From the NCBI RefSeq assembly GCF_016820245.1, contig NZ_JAFCAR010000006.1, positions 53,847 through 117,846 on the forward strand: a stretch of DNA of 64,000 nucleotides, read 5' to 3'. Source of the DNA: Jannaschia sp. Os4. Lineage in GTDB: Bacteria; Pseudomonadota; Alphaproteobacteria; Rhodobacterales; Rhodobacteraceae. The translations under genes were made by a program, and so were the position numbers. This document shows, in pieces, positions 27,127-36,099 of this stretch (position 1 is its first letter; the number at the start of each line of letters is the position of its first letter). Under the pieces are notes generated by a model. It made no database searches, had not been told where the DNA came from, and worked only from the letters and a program-made list of their open reading frames with translations.

Positions 27127-28415
27127 TGGCCTTGGTCCTGCGCCTCGATAACGTCGACCGCCTGCCCGACGGCGGTCCGGTCTCGATGCCCTTGGGCGAG
27201 GGGCGGCTGCAGGTCGGGCGGGGGGCGGGCATGGACTGGATGCTGCCGGACCCGTCGCGGCACCTGTCCTCGCACCATTTCGACGTCGTGTTCCGGGACG
27301 GGGCGCACTGGCTGGAGGACGTCTCGACCAACGGGACGTTCCTGCAGGGCCAGCGCTACCGCCTCGATGGCGCGCACCGGCTGCAGGCGGGCGACCGGTT
27401 CCAAGTGGGGTCCTACGTGGTGGCCGTCGAGGGACCGGGCATGGCGGCGCCCGCGCCCGCGCCTGCGGCGCCCTCCGCCGACGCGACCGGCGGGTGGGCC
27501 GCGGCGGACGACCCGTGGGCGGTGGGCGGCCCGCTGCCGCCCGTCGATCCGATGCCGCCCGCCCGGACGGGGCGGCGCGACGACTTCGCCGACGAGTTCA
27601 TGGCCCCGCCGCGCTTCGCCGCACCCGCGCCCGCGCCGGAGGCGCCGCCTGCGGCGGTCCCGCTGGAGGCCGTGCCGCCGCCGCAGCCTCACCTGCGCCC
27701 GCTGACGGCGGCCCCGCGCCCCGATCCGGCCGCCCTGCCCCCCGCCGCCCAGCCGACGCCCCCTCCGGCGCCCCCCGCCGCCGCGCCCGCGCCGGCCCCC
27801 GCCGCGCCGCCCCCGCCGCCCGCGCCGGGCGAGATCGTCGCCGCCTTCTGCGAGGGGGCGGGCCTCGACCCCGCCGCGATGGGCGGCGCCGACGGGCTGG
27901 CGCTGGTGCGCGAGGCGGGGGCCGCGCTGCGCGCCGTGACGGAGGAGACGCTGCTGCACCTGCGCGCCCGCGCCGCCTTCCGCGCCCAAGCGCAGGGCAA
28001 GGTCGAGCGGACGATGGCGGGCCTCGCGCCCAACCCGCTCAAGACCGCCCCGCAGGCCGAGCGCGCGCTGGACGAGCTCTTCTTCCGGCCCCGCGCCGGG
28101 GCGGAGGCGGGGGCCGCCGCGATGGGGGCGGCGGCGCGCGACCTGCGGCGCCACCACCACGCGCTGATCGCCGCGCTCCAGCCCGCGCTCGGCGCGGTGC
28201 TGCACGACCTCGCGCCCGAGGAGATCGAGGCGGCCGCGGCGGGCGGCCTGCTGTCGGGCAAGCGGTCGCGCGCGTGGGAGACCTTCGTGGAACGCTGGGA
28301 CGGCAAGGCGTCGGCCCACGAGAACGGGATGCTGGACGAGTTCCTGTCGCATCTGATGCAGGCCTATGCCGACGCGCTGCGCGCGGCGGACGACGAGGGG
28401 GGAGAGCGGCGATGA
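27126..28415 (+). CDS. tagH: Type VI FHA-domain protein TagH/Fha
   Basis: Phosphothreonine-binding scaffold of 429 residues. The N-terminal FHA domain (about 20-100) shows GRLQVGRGAGMDW, RHLSSHHFDV and VSTNGTFL, including the Arg, Ser-x-x-His and Asn-Gly that bind phosphothreonine. A long Pro/Ala linker (about 110-240) joins it to a helical C-terminal TagH domain (for example GKVERTMAGLAPNPLK and LLSGKRSRAWETFVERW). With PpkA and PppA encoded in the same locus it should read phosphorylation of TssL or another core component and so switch secretion on. Its stop overlaps the start of tssA. Confidence 0.92.
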   Translation: MALVLRLDNVDRLPDGGPVSMPLGEGRLQVGRGAGMDWMLPDPSRHLSSHHFDVVFRDGAHWLEDVSTNGTFLQGQRYRLDGAHRLQAGDRFQVGSYVVAVEGPGMAAPAPAPAAPSADATGGWAAADDPWAVGGPLPPVDPMPPARTGRRDDFADEFMAPPRFAAPAPAPEAPPAAVPLEAVPPPQPHLRPLTAAPRPDPAALPPAAQPTPPPAPPAAAPAPAPAAPPPPPAPGEIVAAFCEGAGLDPAAMGGADGLALVREAGAALRAVTEETLLHLRARAAFRAQAQGKVERTMAGLAPNPLKTAPQAERALDELFFRPRAGAEAGAAAMGAAARDLRRHHHALIAALQPALGAVLHDLAPEEIEAAAAGGLLSGKRSRAWETFVERWDGKASAHENGMLDEFLSHLMQAYADALRAADDEGGERR

Positions 28416-29719
28416 GCACGCTGGAATGGCTGACCGAGCCGGTCGAGGCGGACCCGCCCTGCGGGCCGGACCTCGAACTGGCCGAGGACGACGACTTCCT
28501 CGACTACTACTACGACGCGGAGGGCCGCCTGCCCGCCCGCTACATGGACACCGGCCAGTCCCTCGGCGCCGACGGGCGCCCGCGCGACCGGCTGTTCGAC
28601 GCCTCCTCCGTGGACCTCGCGGGGGAGCGGCGCGAGATCGAGGGGCTGCTGCGCCGCTCGCGGGACCTGCGCCCCCTGTCGCTGCTGGCGCGCTGGGGCG
28701 CGCTGGCGTGGCGGACGGACGTCCTCGCCGACGCGGTCGAGGGGATGGCGGCCTTGGTCGCCGCCCACGGGGACGCGGTGCATCCCGCGCTGCCCGAGCG
28801 GTCCCGCGATCGGCGCGGGGCGATCGAGGCCTTGGCGACCCCCGCCCACGTCATCCAGCCGCTCAACCACCTCCCGCTCACCGGCACGGGCGAGGTCACG
28901 TGGCGCCGCTGGCAGGTCGCGCAGGGCCGGGTCGAGCCGCGCGCGGGCGAGGAGGAGGCCGACGGGACCGCGATCCTGCAGGCCTTGGGCGACCGCGCCA
29001 ACGCGTCGCAGGTCGAGGCAGTGCAGGCCGACCTCGCCCGCGTGGCGGCGGCGGCCCGGACGCTGCACCCGAACCTGCTCGAGCGGCTGCTCGACACGGT
29101 GGACGGGATCCTCGGGCTGATCGCGCAGGCGCGGCCCGAACTGACGGCGCCCGCGCCGGACGCCCCGGCGCCCGCCGACGCGCCCGAGGCCGGAGGGGCG
29201 CCCGCCGAGGCGGAGGCGTCCCCCGCCCCCGCCGCGGTCGAGGAGCTGCCCGCCGACGCCCCGCAGGACCGGGCGCAGGCCAAGGCGGCCCTCGTCGCGG
29301 TCGAGACCTACCTCGCGCGGAGCGAGCCCGCCTCGGCGGCGCTGCTGCTGACGATCCAAGCGCGGCAGCTGATCGGGCGGCCCTTGGTCGAGGCGCTGGA
29401 GACGCTGCTGCCGGGGGACGCGCCGCGCGCGGTGATCGACCTCGGAAGCTCGGGCTTCGCGCTGCCGATGGACCGGCTCAAGGCGCTCAGCGGCGAGATC
29501 CCCGCCCCCGACGCCGCGACCGCCGGGGAGGCCGCCGCCGCCCCGGAGGTCGTGGACCGCGGGCAGGCGGCGGGCCAGCTGCGCGCCATCGCCGCGTTCT
29601 TCCGCCGGAGCGAGCCCGCCTCGCCCGTCCCGCTCCTGCTCGACCGTGCGCGCACGTGGCTCGAGCGGGACTTCGAGGGGCTGCTGAGCGAGCTTCTCCC
29701 GCCGGCGGCGGAGGGGTGA
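28412..29719 (+). CDS. tssA: Type VI secretion protein TssA
   Basis: Cap/assembly protein of 435 residues that links the baseplate and sheath. The N-terminal ImpA domain includes PCGPDLELAEDDDFLDYY and RSRDLRPLSLLARWGALAW, typical of TssA. An acidic Ala/Pro linker (about 245-288) leads to a C-terminal part in which a helical module appears twice (about 290-334 and 387-430), with YLARSEPASAALLL matching FFRRSEPASPVPLLL. It overlaps tagH by four bases. A 105-base spacer follows before tssB. Confidence 0.9.
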   Translation: MSTLEWLTEPVEADPPCGPDLELAEDDDFLDYYYDAEGRLPARYMDTGQSLGADGRPRDRLFDASSVDLAGERREIEGLLRRSRDLRPLSLLARWGALAWRTDVLADAVEGMAALVAAHGDAVHPALPERSRDRRGAIEALATPAHVIQPLNHLPLTGTGEVTWRRWQVAQGRVEPRAGEEEADGTAILQALGDRANASQVEAVQADLARVAAAARTLHPNLLERLLDTVDGILGLIAQARPELTAPAPDAPAPADAPEAGGAPAEAEASPAPAAVEELPADAPQDRAQAKAALVAVETYLARSEPASAALLLTIQARQLIGRPLVEALETLLPGDAPRAVIDLGSSGFALPMDRLKALSGEIPAPDAATAGEAAAAPEVVDRGQAAGQLRAIAAFFRRSEPASPVPLLLDRARTWLERDFEGLLSELLPPAAEG

Positions 29720-29824
29720 GCGACACAGGGAACGGATTATCCACGAGACGCGCGTTGACTTACGGGAAAGCCCTCGGTTGACGTTGCATCAACCAATTTC
29801 GACCAGAGCACGGAGAGCAGGCTC
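29720..29824 (+). promoter_or_regulatory. Likely promoter region for tssB-tssC-hcp
   Basis: This 105-base spacer is relatively AT-rich. It contains TTGACT (29755-29760) and TTGACG (29778-29783) as possible -35 boxes and an inverted repeat GGTTGA (29776-29781)/TCAACC (29789-29794) that overlaps the second. No good -10 is evident, so the start point is uncertain. It would give the abundant sheath and tube genes their own promoter. Confidence 0.4.
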
Positions 29825-30346
29825 ATGGCGTCCGACAAGGCCACCGACTTCATCAAGCGCAACCGCCCGCCGCGCGTGAACATCAGCTACGAAGACCCCT
29901 ACGACAGCGAGAAGATGGTCGAGCTGCCGTTCGTCATGGGCGTGATGTCCGACCTGTCGGGCAACGACTCCGAGGTCGAGAAGGCCCCGATGGACGAGCG
30001 CGACTTCGTCGACGTGACCGGCGCGACGCTGGACACGGTGATGTCGAAAATCAGCCCCGCCTCCTCCTTCGCGGTCGAGGACAAGCTGAACGAGGACTCC
30101 TCCGACAAGCTCGGCGTCCGGCTCGAGTTCAACTCGATGGACGACTTCAACCCGGCCCGCGTGGCCGAGCAGGTGCCCGCGCTCAAGAAGCTCCTCGAGG
30201 CGCGCAAGCAGCTGGCGAACCTGCAGCGCTACATGAACTCGAAGCCGAAGGCGCAGGATCAGATCAAGACCCTGCTCAACGACCCCGAGCTGATGGCCGC
30301 CCTGGCCGCGCGCGGCGCGTCCGACGACGCGGAAGGAGACGCCTGA
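29825..30346 (+). CDS. tssB: Type VI contractile sheath small subunit TssB
   Basis: Sheath protein of 173 residues. RNRPPRVNISYEDPYDSEKM and ELPFVMGVMSDLSGN are classic TssB/VipA motifs; the C-terminal helix ends in the region bound by ClpV and TssC. It pairs with TssC, whose ATG overlaps the tssB stop (TGATG), ensuring equal synthesis. Together they form the cytoplasmic tail sheath whose contraction drives the Hcp tube outward. Confidence 0.96.
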   Translation: MASDKATDFIKRNRPPRVNISYEDPYDSEKMVELPFVMGVMSDLSGNDSEVEKAPMDERDFVDVTGATLDTVMSKISPASSFAVEDKLNEDSSDKLGVRLEFNSMDDFNPARVAEQVPALKKLLEARKQLANLQRYMNSKPKAQDQIKTLLNDPELMAALAARGASDDAEGDA

Positions 30347-31836
30347 TGGCCGACACCCAGACCCAAGCCGGGGCCGAGGCGGGCGCGCTGTCCGAACTCG
30401 ACGAGTTCTCGGACATCCTGCGCCAGACCATCAAGCCGCGCTCCGAGGCCGCCGCCGCCGAGGTGGACAACGCCGTCACGGCGCTGGTCCGCGAGGCGAT
30501 GGACGACCAGACCCTCGTGACCGAGGACGTGCTCGACACGATGGACGCGATCCTCGCCAAGCTGGACCAGAAGCTGTCGGACCAGGTCAACGCGATCATG
30601 CACCACGAGGAGTTCCAGAAGCTGGAATCCGCGTGGCGCGGCCTCGCCTACACGGTCAACAACTCCGAGACCGACGCGACGCTGCGCGTGAAGGTCATGA
30701 ACGTGTCCAAGCAGGAGCTGGCCTCCATGTTCCGCGCCTATCCGGGCGCCCGCTGGGACCAGTCGCCGCTGCACCGCAAGATCTACGAGCAGGAGTTCGG
30801 CACGCTGGGCGGCAACCCGTTCGGGGCGCTGGTCGGCGACTACTACTTCGGCATGAACAGCCAGGACGTCGGCGTCCTCTCGGGCATCTCCAAGATCGCC
30901 GCCACGGCCCACGCGCCCTTCATCTCGGCCGCCGCGCCGGAGCTGCTGGGCATGGACACGTGGAACGAGATCGGCACCCCGCCGGACCTGTCCGAGATCT
31001 TCGAGACGCCCGACTACGCCAAGTGGAACACGCTCCGCGAGAGCGAGAACAGCCGCTACCTCGCCCTGACCCTGCCGCGCGTGCTGTCGCGCGACCCCTA
31101 CGGGCAGGACAGCGAGAGCCAGGTGGCCGAGTTCAACTTCGAGGAGGAGACGGACGGGCACGGCGGCGAGAAGTACGCGTGGATGAACGCGGCGCACGCC
31201 TTGGCCGCCAACATCAACCGCGCGCACAAGATGCACGGCTGGACCGTCCAGATCCGCGGCGTGCAGGCGGGCGGCGAGGTGATGAACCTGCCCACCCACA
31301 CCTTCGAGACCGGCGACGGCGACAAGGACCTGAAATGCCCCACGGAGGTGTCGATCACGGACCGCCGCGAGGGCGAGCTGTCGGCCGCCGGGCTGATCGG
31401 CCTGATCCACCGCAAGAACACCGACAAGGCGGCGTTCATCGGGGCGCAGACGCTCTACAAGCCGAAGAAGTACGTCGACGAGGCGGCGACGGCGTCGGAC
31501 AACATGTCCTCGCGGCTGCCCTACATCTTCGCGGTCTCGCGCTTCAGCCACTACCTGAAGTGCATGGTGCGCGACAAGATCGGCCAGTCCCCGTCGCGCC
31601 AGCAGCTGGAGAACGACCTCCAGTCGTGGGTCAACAAGTACGTGGAGCCGAATCCCGACACCGCGTCCGAGGCCCAGAAGGCGAAGAAGCCCCTCGCCGG
31701 GGCGACCGTGCAGGTCGTCGAGGACGAGGAGAACCCGGGCTACTACGCCGGAAAGTTCTTCCTGAAGCCACATTTCCAACTCGAAGGAATGGATATCGGG
31801 ATGAGCCTCGTCTCGAAGTTGCCGAACGGCAAGTGA
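30346..31836 (+). CDS. tssC: Type VI contractile sheath large subunit TssC
   Basis: Sheath protein of 496 residues. Characteristic segments are HHEEFQKLESAWRGLAYTVN, GALVGDYYFGMN and SRLPYIFAVSRFSHYLKCMVRD, and the C-terminal GYYAGKFFLKPHFQLEGMDI. Length and motifs are normal for TssC/VipB. It forms heterodimers with TssB. A 73-base spacer with a hairpin separates it from hcp. Confidence 0.97.
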   Translation: MADTQTQAGAEAGALSELDEFSDILRQTIKPRSEAAAAEVDNAVTALVREAMDDQTLVTEDVLDTMDAILAKLDQKLSDQVNAIMHHEEFQKLESAWRGLAYTVNNSETDATLRVKVMNVSKQELASMFRAYPGARWDQSPLHRKIYEQEFGTLGGNPFGALVGDYYFGMNSQDVGVLSGISKIAATAHAPFISAAAPELLGMDTWNEIGTPPDLSEIFETPDYAKWNTLRESENSRYLALTLPRVLSRDPYGQDSESQVAEFNFEEETDGHGGEKYAWMNAAHALAANINRAHKMHGWTVQIRGVQAGGEVMNLPTHTFETGDGDKDLKCPTEVSITDRREGELSAAGLIGLIHRKNTDKAAFIGAQTLYKPKKYVDEAATASDNMSSRLPYIFAVSRFSHYLKCMVRDKIGQSPSRQQLENDLQSWVNKYVEPNPDTASEAQKAKKPLAGATVQVVEDEENPGYYAGKFFLKPHFQLEGMDIGMSLVSKLPNGK

Positions 31837-31871
31837 GGCGCTAACCCTACGTCAAGCACGGCGCCCCGGAG

Positions 31872-31887
31872 GGGGGCCCGCGCCCCC
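31872..31887. other. Hairpin upstream of hcp
   Basis: GGGGGC (31872-31877) pairs with GCCCCC (31882-31887) over a 4-base loop in the tssC-hcp spacer. It could mark an mRNA processing point that protects the hcp transcript 5' end. Confidence 0.45.
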
Positions 31888-31909
31888 AGTCAACCAGAGA
31901 GAGAGTACT

Positions 31910-32407
31910 ATGGCTGTCGATATTTTCCTTCACCTGGCCAACGGCATCAAAGGCGAGTCGCAGGATTCCACCCACAAGGACGAGATCGACGTCCTGGCGT
32001 GGAACTGGGGCCTCACCCAGTCGGGCACGACCCATGTCGGCGGCGGCGGCGGCGGCGGCAAGGTCGAGGTGTCGGACATCACGCTGACGAAGTACGTCGA
32101 CCTCGCGTCGAACGACCTGATCAAGCGCGCGACCTCGGGCGAGCACATCGCCGACGGCCGCCTCATCGTCCGCAAGTCGGGCGGCGGCGCTCCGGTCGAG
32201 TACTTCATCATCGACATGGAGAACATCATGATCACGTCCTACCAGACGGGCGGATCGAAGGACGGCCTGGACCGCATCCAGGAGACGCTCACGCTGAACT
32301 TCCGCAAGTTCCAGATCACCTACACCCTGCAGGAGGAGACCGGCGTCGCCGGGCCGCAATCCTCGACGGGTTGGGACATCGCCGAGAACGCGGAGTGGTC
32401 GGTCTGA
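31910..32407 (+). CDS. hcp: Type VI tube protein Hcp (TssD)
   Basis: Tube protein of 165 residues that stacks as hexameric rings and is secreted. MAVDIFLHLANGIKGESQD and EVSDITLTKYVDLASNDLIK are typical Hcp segments, as is QETLTLNFRKFQITYTLQ. A run of seven glycines (residues 44-50) lies in the variable loop and is encoded by GGC repeats. A purine-rich AGAGAGAGAG site precedes the ATG. Strong hairpins flank the gene on both sides, which fits its expected high expression. Confidence 0.96.
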   Translation: MAVDIFLHLANGIKGESQDSTHKDEIDVLAWNWGLTQSGTTHVGGGGGGGKVEVSDITLTKYVDLASNDLIKRATSGEHIADGRLIVRKSGGGAPVEYFIIDMENIMITSYQTGGSKDGLDRIQETLTLNFRKFQITYTLQEETGVAGPQSSTGWDIAENAEWSV

Positions 32408-32435
32408 CCGCCACGCGGTGACGCGGCGACGACAC

Positions 32436-32470
32436 GGACGGGGGCCCGCCGCGAGGCGCGGCCCCCGTCC
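32436..32470 (+). terminator. Strong hairpin after hcp (terminator or attenuator)
   Basis: GGACGGGGGCC (32436-32446) pairs perfectly with GGCCCCCGTCC (32460-32470). The 13-base loop can itself fold. The following bases (CCTTGAG) lack a T-run, so it may be a partial terminator that protects the hcp message. Confidence 0.55.
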
Positions 32471-32538
32471 CCTTGAGGGCGGACGCCTTCCGTAGTCTCC
32501 TCGCCCCGACGACACGGACGACGACAGGCACCTGCACG

Positions 32539-33135
32539 ATGGCCCGATCCACCGACGTGACCCGGCCCGACCTGCGCGGGGGCCAGCGCGGCAAGCCGCC
32601 CCGGCAGATGTCGATGATGCACGTGTTCCGCGCCTCCGCCGAGGCGGGCGACGCGCGCGAGGATCCCTTCGACCGCGGCCACGACGCCCCCGAGGGCGAG
32701 CGCGCGCGCCGCACCTTCCGCGACACCATCGACGAGGGCGAGCTGCGCCGCCATCTCGCGCTCGACCTCGAGAGCCTGATCTCCACCGTGCGCCTCGATT
32801 CCGCGATCCGCCTCGACCCCGAGACGCGGGTGGCCCATTCGGTGGTCAACTACGGCTTCGCCGACCTCAGCCGCGCCAGCGGGACCGACACGTCGCGGCG
32901 CACCATCGCCAGCACGATCCGCGCCTCGCTGGAGGCGTTCGAGCCCCGGCTCGTCCCCGGCTCCGTCGTGGTCGAGCCGCTGGGCGAGGACGAGAAGGGC
33001 ACCAACCGGCTGTCCTTCCGGGTCGCCGCCGACATCGCCGCCGACCCCGCCGACCTGCCGCTGGACTTCGTCGCCGAGGTGGATCTCGGGGCGGGCAAGC
33101 TGCGCACCAAGCGGCTCCGGCAGCAGCGCCGATGA
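32539..33135 (+). CDS. tssE: Type VI baseplate protein TssE (gp25-like)
   Basis: Baseplate protein of 198 residues. The ATG at 32539 gives MARSTDVTRPDL; an earlier in-frame ATG adds 22 residues of low quality. The gp25/GpW core runs from about residue 65 (ELRRHLALDLESLISTVRLD) through HSVVNYGFADLS to the C-terminus and has the conserved EDLESLLNT-like helix. The N-terminal 60 residues are an extension. It overlaps tssF by four bases. Confidence 0.92.
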   Translation: MARSTDVTRPDLRGGQRGKPPRQMSMMHVFRASAEAGDAREDPFDRGHDAPEGERARRTFRDTIDEGELRRHLALDLESLISTVRLDSAIRLDPETRVAHSVVNYGFADLSRASGTDTSRRTIASTIRASLEAFEPRLVPGSVVVEPLGEDEKGTNRLSFRVAADIAADPADLPLDFVAEVDLGAGKLRTKRLRQQRR

Positions 33136-35072
33136 GGAAGGCGTTCCGCGACGCCTACGAGCGCGAACTCTCCCTGCTCTACGAGCGCGGGGCGGAGTTC
33201 GCGGCCGAGTATCCCGGCATCGCGGGACGGCTCGGCGGCCTCCTGCGCGACAACGCCGACCCGGCGGTGGCGGGCCTGCTGGAGGGCGCGGCCTTCATGG
33301 CGGCGCGGGTCCATCTCAAGATGGACGAGGAGTTCCGGAACTTCACCACCGAGCTGCTGGACCAGGTGTTCCCCGACGCCTTGGCCCCCCTGCCCTCGAT
33401 GATGCTGGCGCAGGCGGCGATCCCGGCGGACGCGGCCAACCTCGCCGAGGGGCTGGAGGTGCCGGTGGGCGCGGCGATGGACGCGCGCTTCGTCGACGCC
33501 GACCACCGCGTCGCGTGCCGGTTCACCACCGCCGCCCCGCTGACGATCTGGCCCCTGCGCCTCGGCGAGATCGACTACCTCGGCAGCGCGGCCGAGCTGT
33601 CGGCCTTGGGGCAGGACGCCGCGCCCGGCGCGCTCGCGGGCCTGTCCATCGCGCTCGCCGTCACCGGGGACGCGGACGTTCCCTTGGGCGAGCTGCCCGT
33701 GGGCGACCTGCCGGTCCACTTCACCGCCTCGATGGGCGACGCGACCGCCCTCTACGAGCAGGTCCACTGCGATGTCGTGCGCGCCTCGCTCCGCTGGCTC
33801 GACGAGCAGGGCGACCCGGTGATCCGCCGCCTCCCGCCCGGCGCGATCGACCAGATCGGGTTCGACCGCTCCGAGCGCATCCTGCCCCACGACCTGCGCC
33901 TGTTCGACGGCTTCGCGCTGCTCCGCGAGGGGTTCGCCTTCCCGCGTCAGTTCCTCGGGATGCGCCTGCGTGACGCGAGCCGCCATCTCGCGGGGATCGC
34001 CGCGCGCGAGGTGCAGCTGATCCTCGAGTTCGACCGCCTCGACCCCGGCCTGATGGAACGGCTGCGCCCGGCGCACCTGCGGCTGCACTGCGTGCCGGCG
34101 GTCAACCTGTTCCCCGAGAGCGCGCAGCCCATCCGCCTCGACGGGAAGCGGCACGAGTTCGTCGTCACCCCCGCCTCCAGCCCCGCGACCCACTACGAGG
34201 TGCACCGCATCCTCGACGTGCGCGCCCACTACGGCAGCTCGCGCGCGCGGATGCCGGTGCATCCGCTCTACGGCCTGCCGGACGACGGCGCGTCCGACCC
34301 GCGGCAGGCGCTCTACTACACCAGCCGCCGCAAGCCGCGCCGCCTGACGGAGGAGGAGCGCCGCTTCGGGCGGCGCCAGCCCTATCTCGGGACCGAGACG
34401 TTCCTGTCCTTCTGGGAGCCGCCGGACCTCGACGACGGCGCCGACGACGCGCAGGGGCACGGGGCGCAGCGCCTGCACGTCCGCTGCCTGTGCTCGAACC
34501 GCCACCTGCCCGCGATGCTGCCCAAGTCGGACGCGGCGGGCGCGTTCACCCTGCTCGACGACACGACCGTCACCCTCGCGGCGGTGGCCGGGCCGACCGC
34601 CCCCCGCGAGTCCTTGGGAATGCTCGACCTCGACGCGCCGCACAGGGCCGTGGCGGGCGACGTGCAGTGGCGGCTGCTGAGCTACCTTTCGCTGTCGCAT
34701 TTCGGGATCGAGGACCGGGCGGGCGGGGATTCGGCGGCCGCGCTGCGCGAGATGCTGTCGCTCTTCGCGGACCTGTCCGAGGCCACCTCCGAGAAGCAGA
34801 TCGGCGGGATCGTCGGGCTGGAGACGCGGCCGGTGACGCAGCTGATCGCGCGCGAGGACGGGCACCTGCCCGCGCGCGGCATCGAGCTGCGGATCACCTT
34901 CGACGAGGACGCCTACGAGGGGGCGGGCGCGGTGCTGATGGGGGCGATCCTCGACCGCTTCCTCGCCGAGTACGCGCCGACCAACAGCTTCACCCGCACC
35001 GTGGTCGCCTCGCGGCAGCGCGGCGACATCAAGACGTGGCCCGCCCGCACCGGCTCGGGGCCCCTCCTGTGA
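33132..35072 (+). CDS. tssF: Type VI baseplate protein TssF
   Basis: Baseplate wedge protein of 646 residues. The start FRDAYERELSLLYERGAEFAAEYPGIAGRLG region (first 35 residues) and EEFRNFTTELLDQVFP are hallmark TssF motifs. Other family segments are YYTSRRKPRR and TFLSFWEPPDLDDG. It acts with TssG, TssE and TssK in the baseplate. Its stop overlaps the GTG of tssG. Confidence 0.95.
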   Translation: MRKAFRDAYERELSLLYERGAEFAAEYPGIAGRLGGLLRDNADPAVAGLLEGAAFMAARVHLKMDEEFRNFTTELLDQVFPDALAPLPSMMLAQAAIPADAANLAEGLEVPVGAAMDARFVDADHRVACRFTTAAPLTIWPLRLGEIDYLGSAAELSALGQDAAPGALAGLSIALAVTGDADVPLGELPVGDLPVHFTASMGDATALYEQVHCDVVRASLRWLDEQGDPVIRRLPPGAIDQIGFDRSERILPHDLRLFDGFALLREGFAFPRQFLGMRLRDASRHLAGIAAREVQLILEFDRLDPGLMERLRPAHLRLHCVPAVNLFPESAQPIRLDGKRHEFVVTPASSPATHYEVHRILDVRAHYGSSRARMPVHPLYGLPDDGASDPRQALYYTSRRKPRRLTEEERRFGRRQPYLGTETFLSFWEPPDLDDGADDAQGHGAQRLHVRCLCSNRHLPAMLPKSDAAGAFTLLDDTTVTLAAVAGPTAPRESLGMLDLDAPHRAVAGDVQWRLLSYLSLSHFGIEDRAGGDSAAALREMLSLFADLSEATSEKQIGGIVGLETRPVTQLIAREDGHLPARGIELRITFDEDAYEGAGAVLMGAILDRFLAEYAPTNSFTRTVVASRQRGDIKTWPARTGSGPLL

Positions 35073-36070
35073 GCCCCGCCCGGCCCGATCCGGTCGAGGC
35101 GCGGCGGAGGGAGGCGACGCGCCTCGGGCTCTTCGCTGCGCTGCGGCGACAGGAGCGCCGCAACCCCGACCGCCCGCCGGTGGGCCGCAACGCGCGGCTG
35201 GCGGACGAGGTGGCGGTGCTCGGGCAGGATCCGTCGCTCGACTTCCCCGCCGCCGACGTCACCGACTTCGAGCGCCTCGCGGACGGGCGGATCAGCGTCC
35301 GCACCGCCGTCCTCGGCTATTTCGGGCCGCAGGGCGCGCTGCCGCTCAACACCACGGAGGAGGTGCTGCGCTGGTCCGTCGCCGCCGGGGACGAGAGCTT
35401 CCCGCGCTTCGCCGACGTCTTCGCCACCCGGTTCCTGCAGCTGTTCTTCCGGGCGTGGTCCGATGCCCGCGCCGTGGGCCAGTTCGACCATCCCGACCGC
35501 GACCGCTTCCGCGCCCACGTCGCGGCGCTGTCGGGCATCTCGACCCCCGCCTTCCGCGACCGCGACGGCATCCCGGAGATCTCGCGCACCCGGCTGGTCG
35601 GCCTCCACGCGACGCGGGTGCGCTCGGCCGTGCGCCTGCGGCAGCTGATCGAGCTCTACCTGCGCGCCGAGGTCGAGGTGGAGGAGCACGTCCCGACATG
35701 GATCGTCTTCGAGCCGGAGGACCGCTCGCGGCTGGGCCTCGGCGCGGCGACGCTGGGGCGCGACGCGGCCCTCGGATCGCGCACGCGCAGCGTCAACGAC
35801 CGCATCCGCCTGCACATCCGCACCCGCGGGCTCGAGGACTACCACGCCTACCTGCCGGGCGGCCTGCGCCACCGTCAGCTCGCCGACCTCGTGTTCTGGT
35901 TCCTCGGGCGCCGGACGGAGGTGGAGGTGGCGCTGTCGCTGCCCGCCGAGACGGTGCCGCCGGGGGCGTTGGGCAAGACGATGGCGCTGGGGTGGATGGC
36001 GGCGCTCGCGCCGGACGAGGACGCGACCGGCCCCATCGAGGTGGCGCGGTTCGAACTGGACGCGGCGTGA
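35069..36070 (+). CDS. tssG: Type VI baseplate protein TssG
   Basis: Baseplate protein of 333 residues starting with GTG. Family features include an N-terminal FFALLRRLE-like stretch (LFAALRRQERRNPD), YFGPQGALPLNTTEEVL and LHIRTRGLEDYHAYLPGG. Length is typical. It overlaps tssF by four bases and is followed after 29 bases by clpV with AGAGGGGAA as ribosome site. Confidence 0.94.
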   Translation: MSPARPDPVEARRREATRLGLFAALRRQERRNPDRPPVGRNARLADEVAVLGQDPSLDFPAADVTDFERLADGRISVRTAVLGYFGPQGALPLNTTEEVLRWSVAAGDESFPRFADVFATRFLQLFFRAWSDARAVGQFDHPDRDRFRAHVAALSGISTPAFRDRDGIPEISRTRLVGLHATRVRSAVRLRQLIELYLRAEVEVEEHVPTWIVFEPEDRSRLGLGAATLGRDAALGSRTRSVNDRIRLHIRTRGLEDYHAYLPGGLRHRQLADLVFWFLGRRTEVEVALSLPAETVPPGALGKTMALGWMAALAPDEDATGPIEVARFELDAA

Positions 36071-36099
36071 GACTGCGCGACTGAGAGGGGAACGGGCCG

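Noticed and set aside
29755..29790. Sigma-54 promoter before tssB
   Set aside because: The GG and GC dinucleotides are eight bases apart instead of ten, and no matching -12/-24 context is present.
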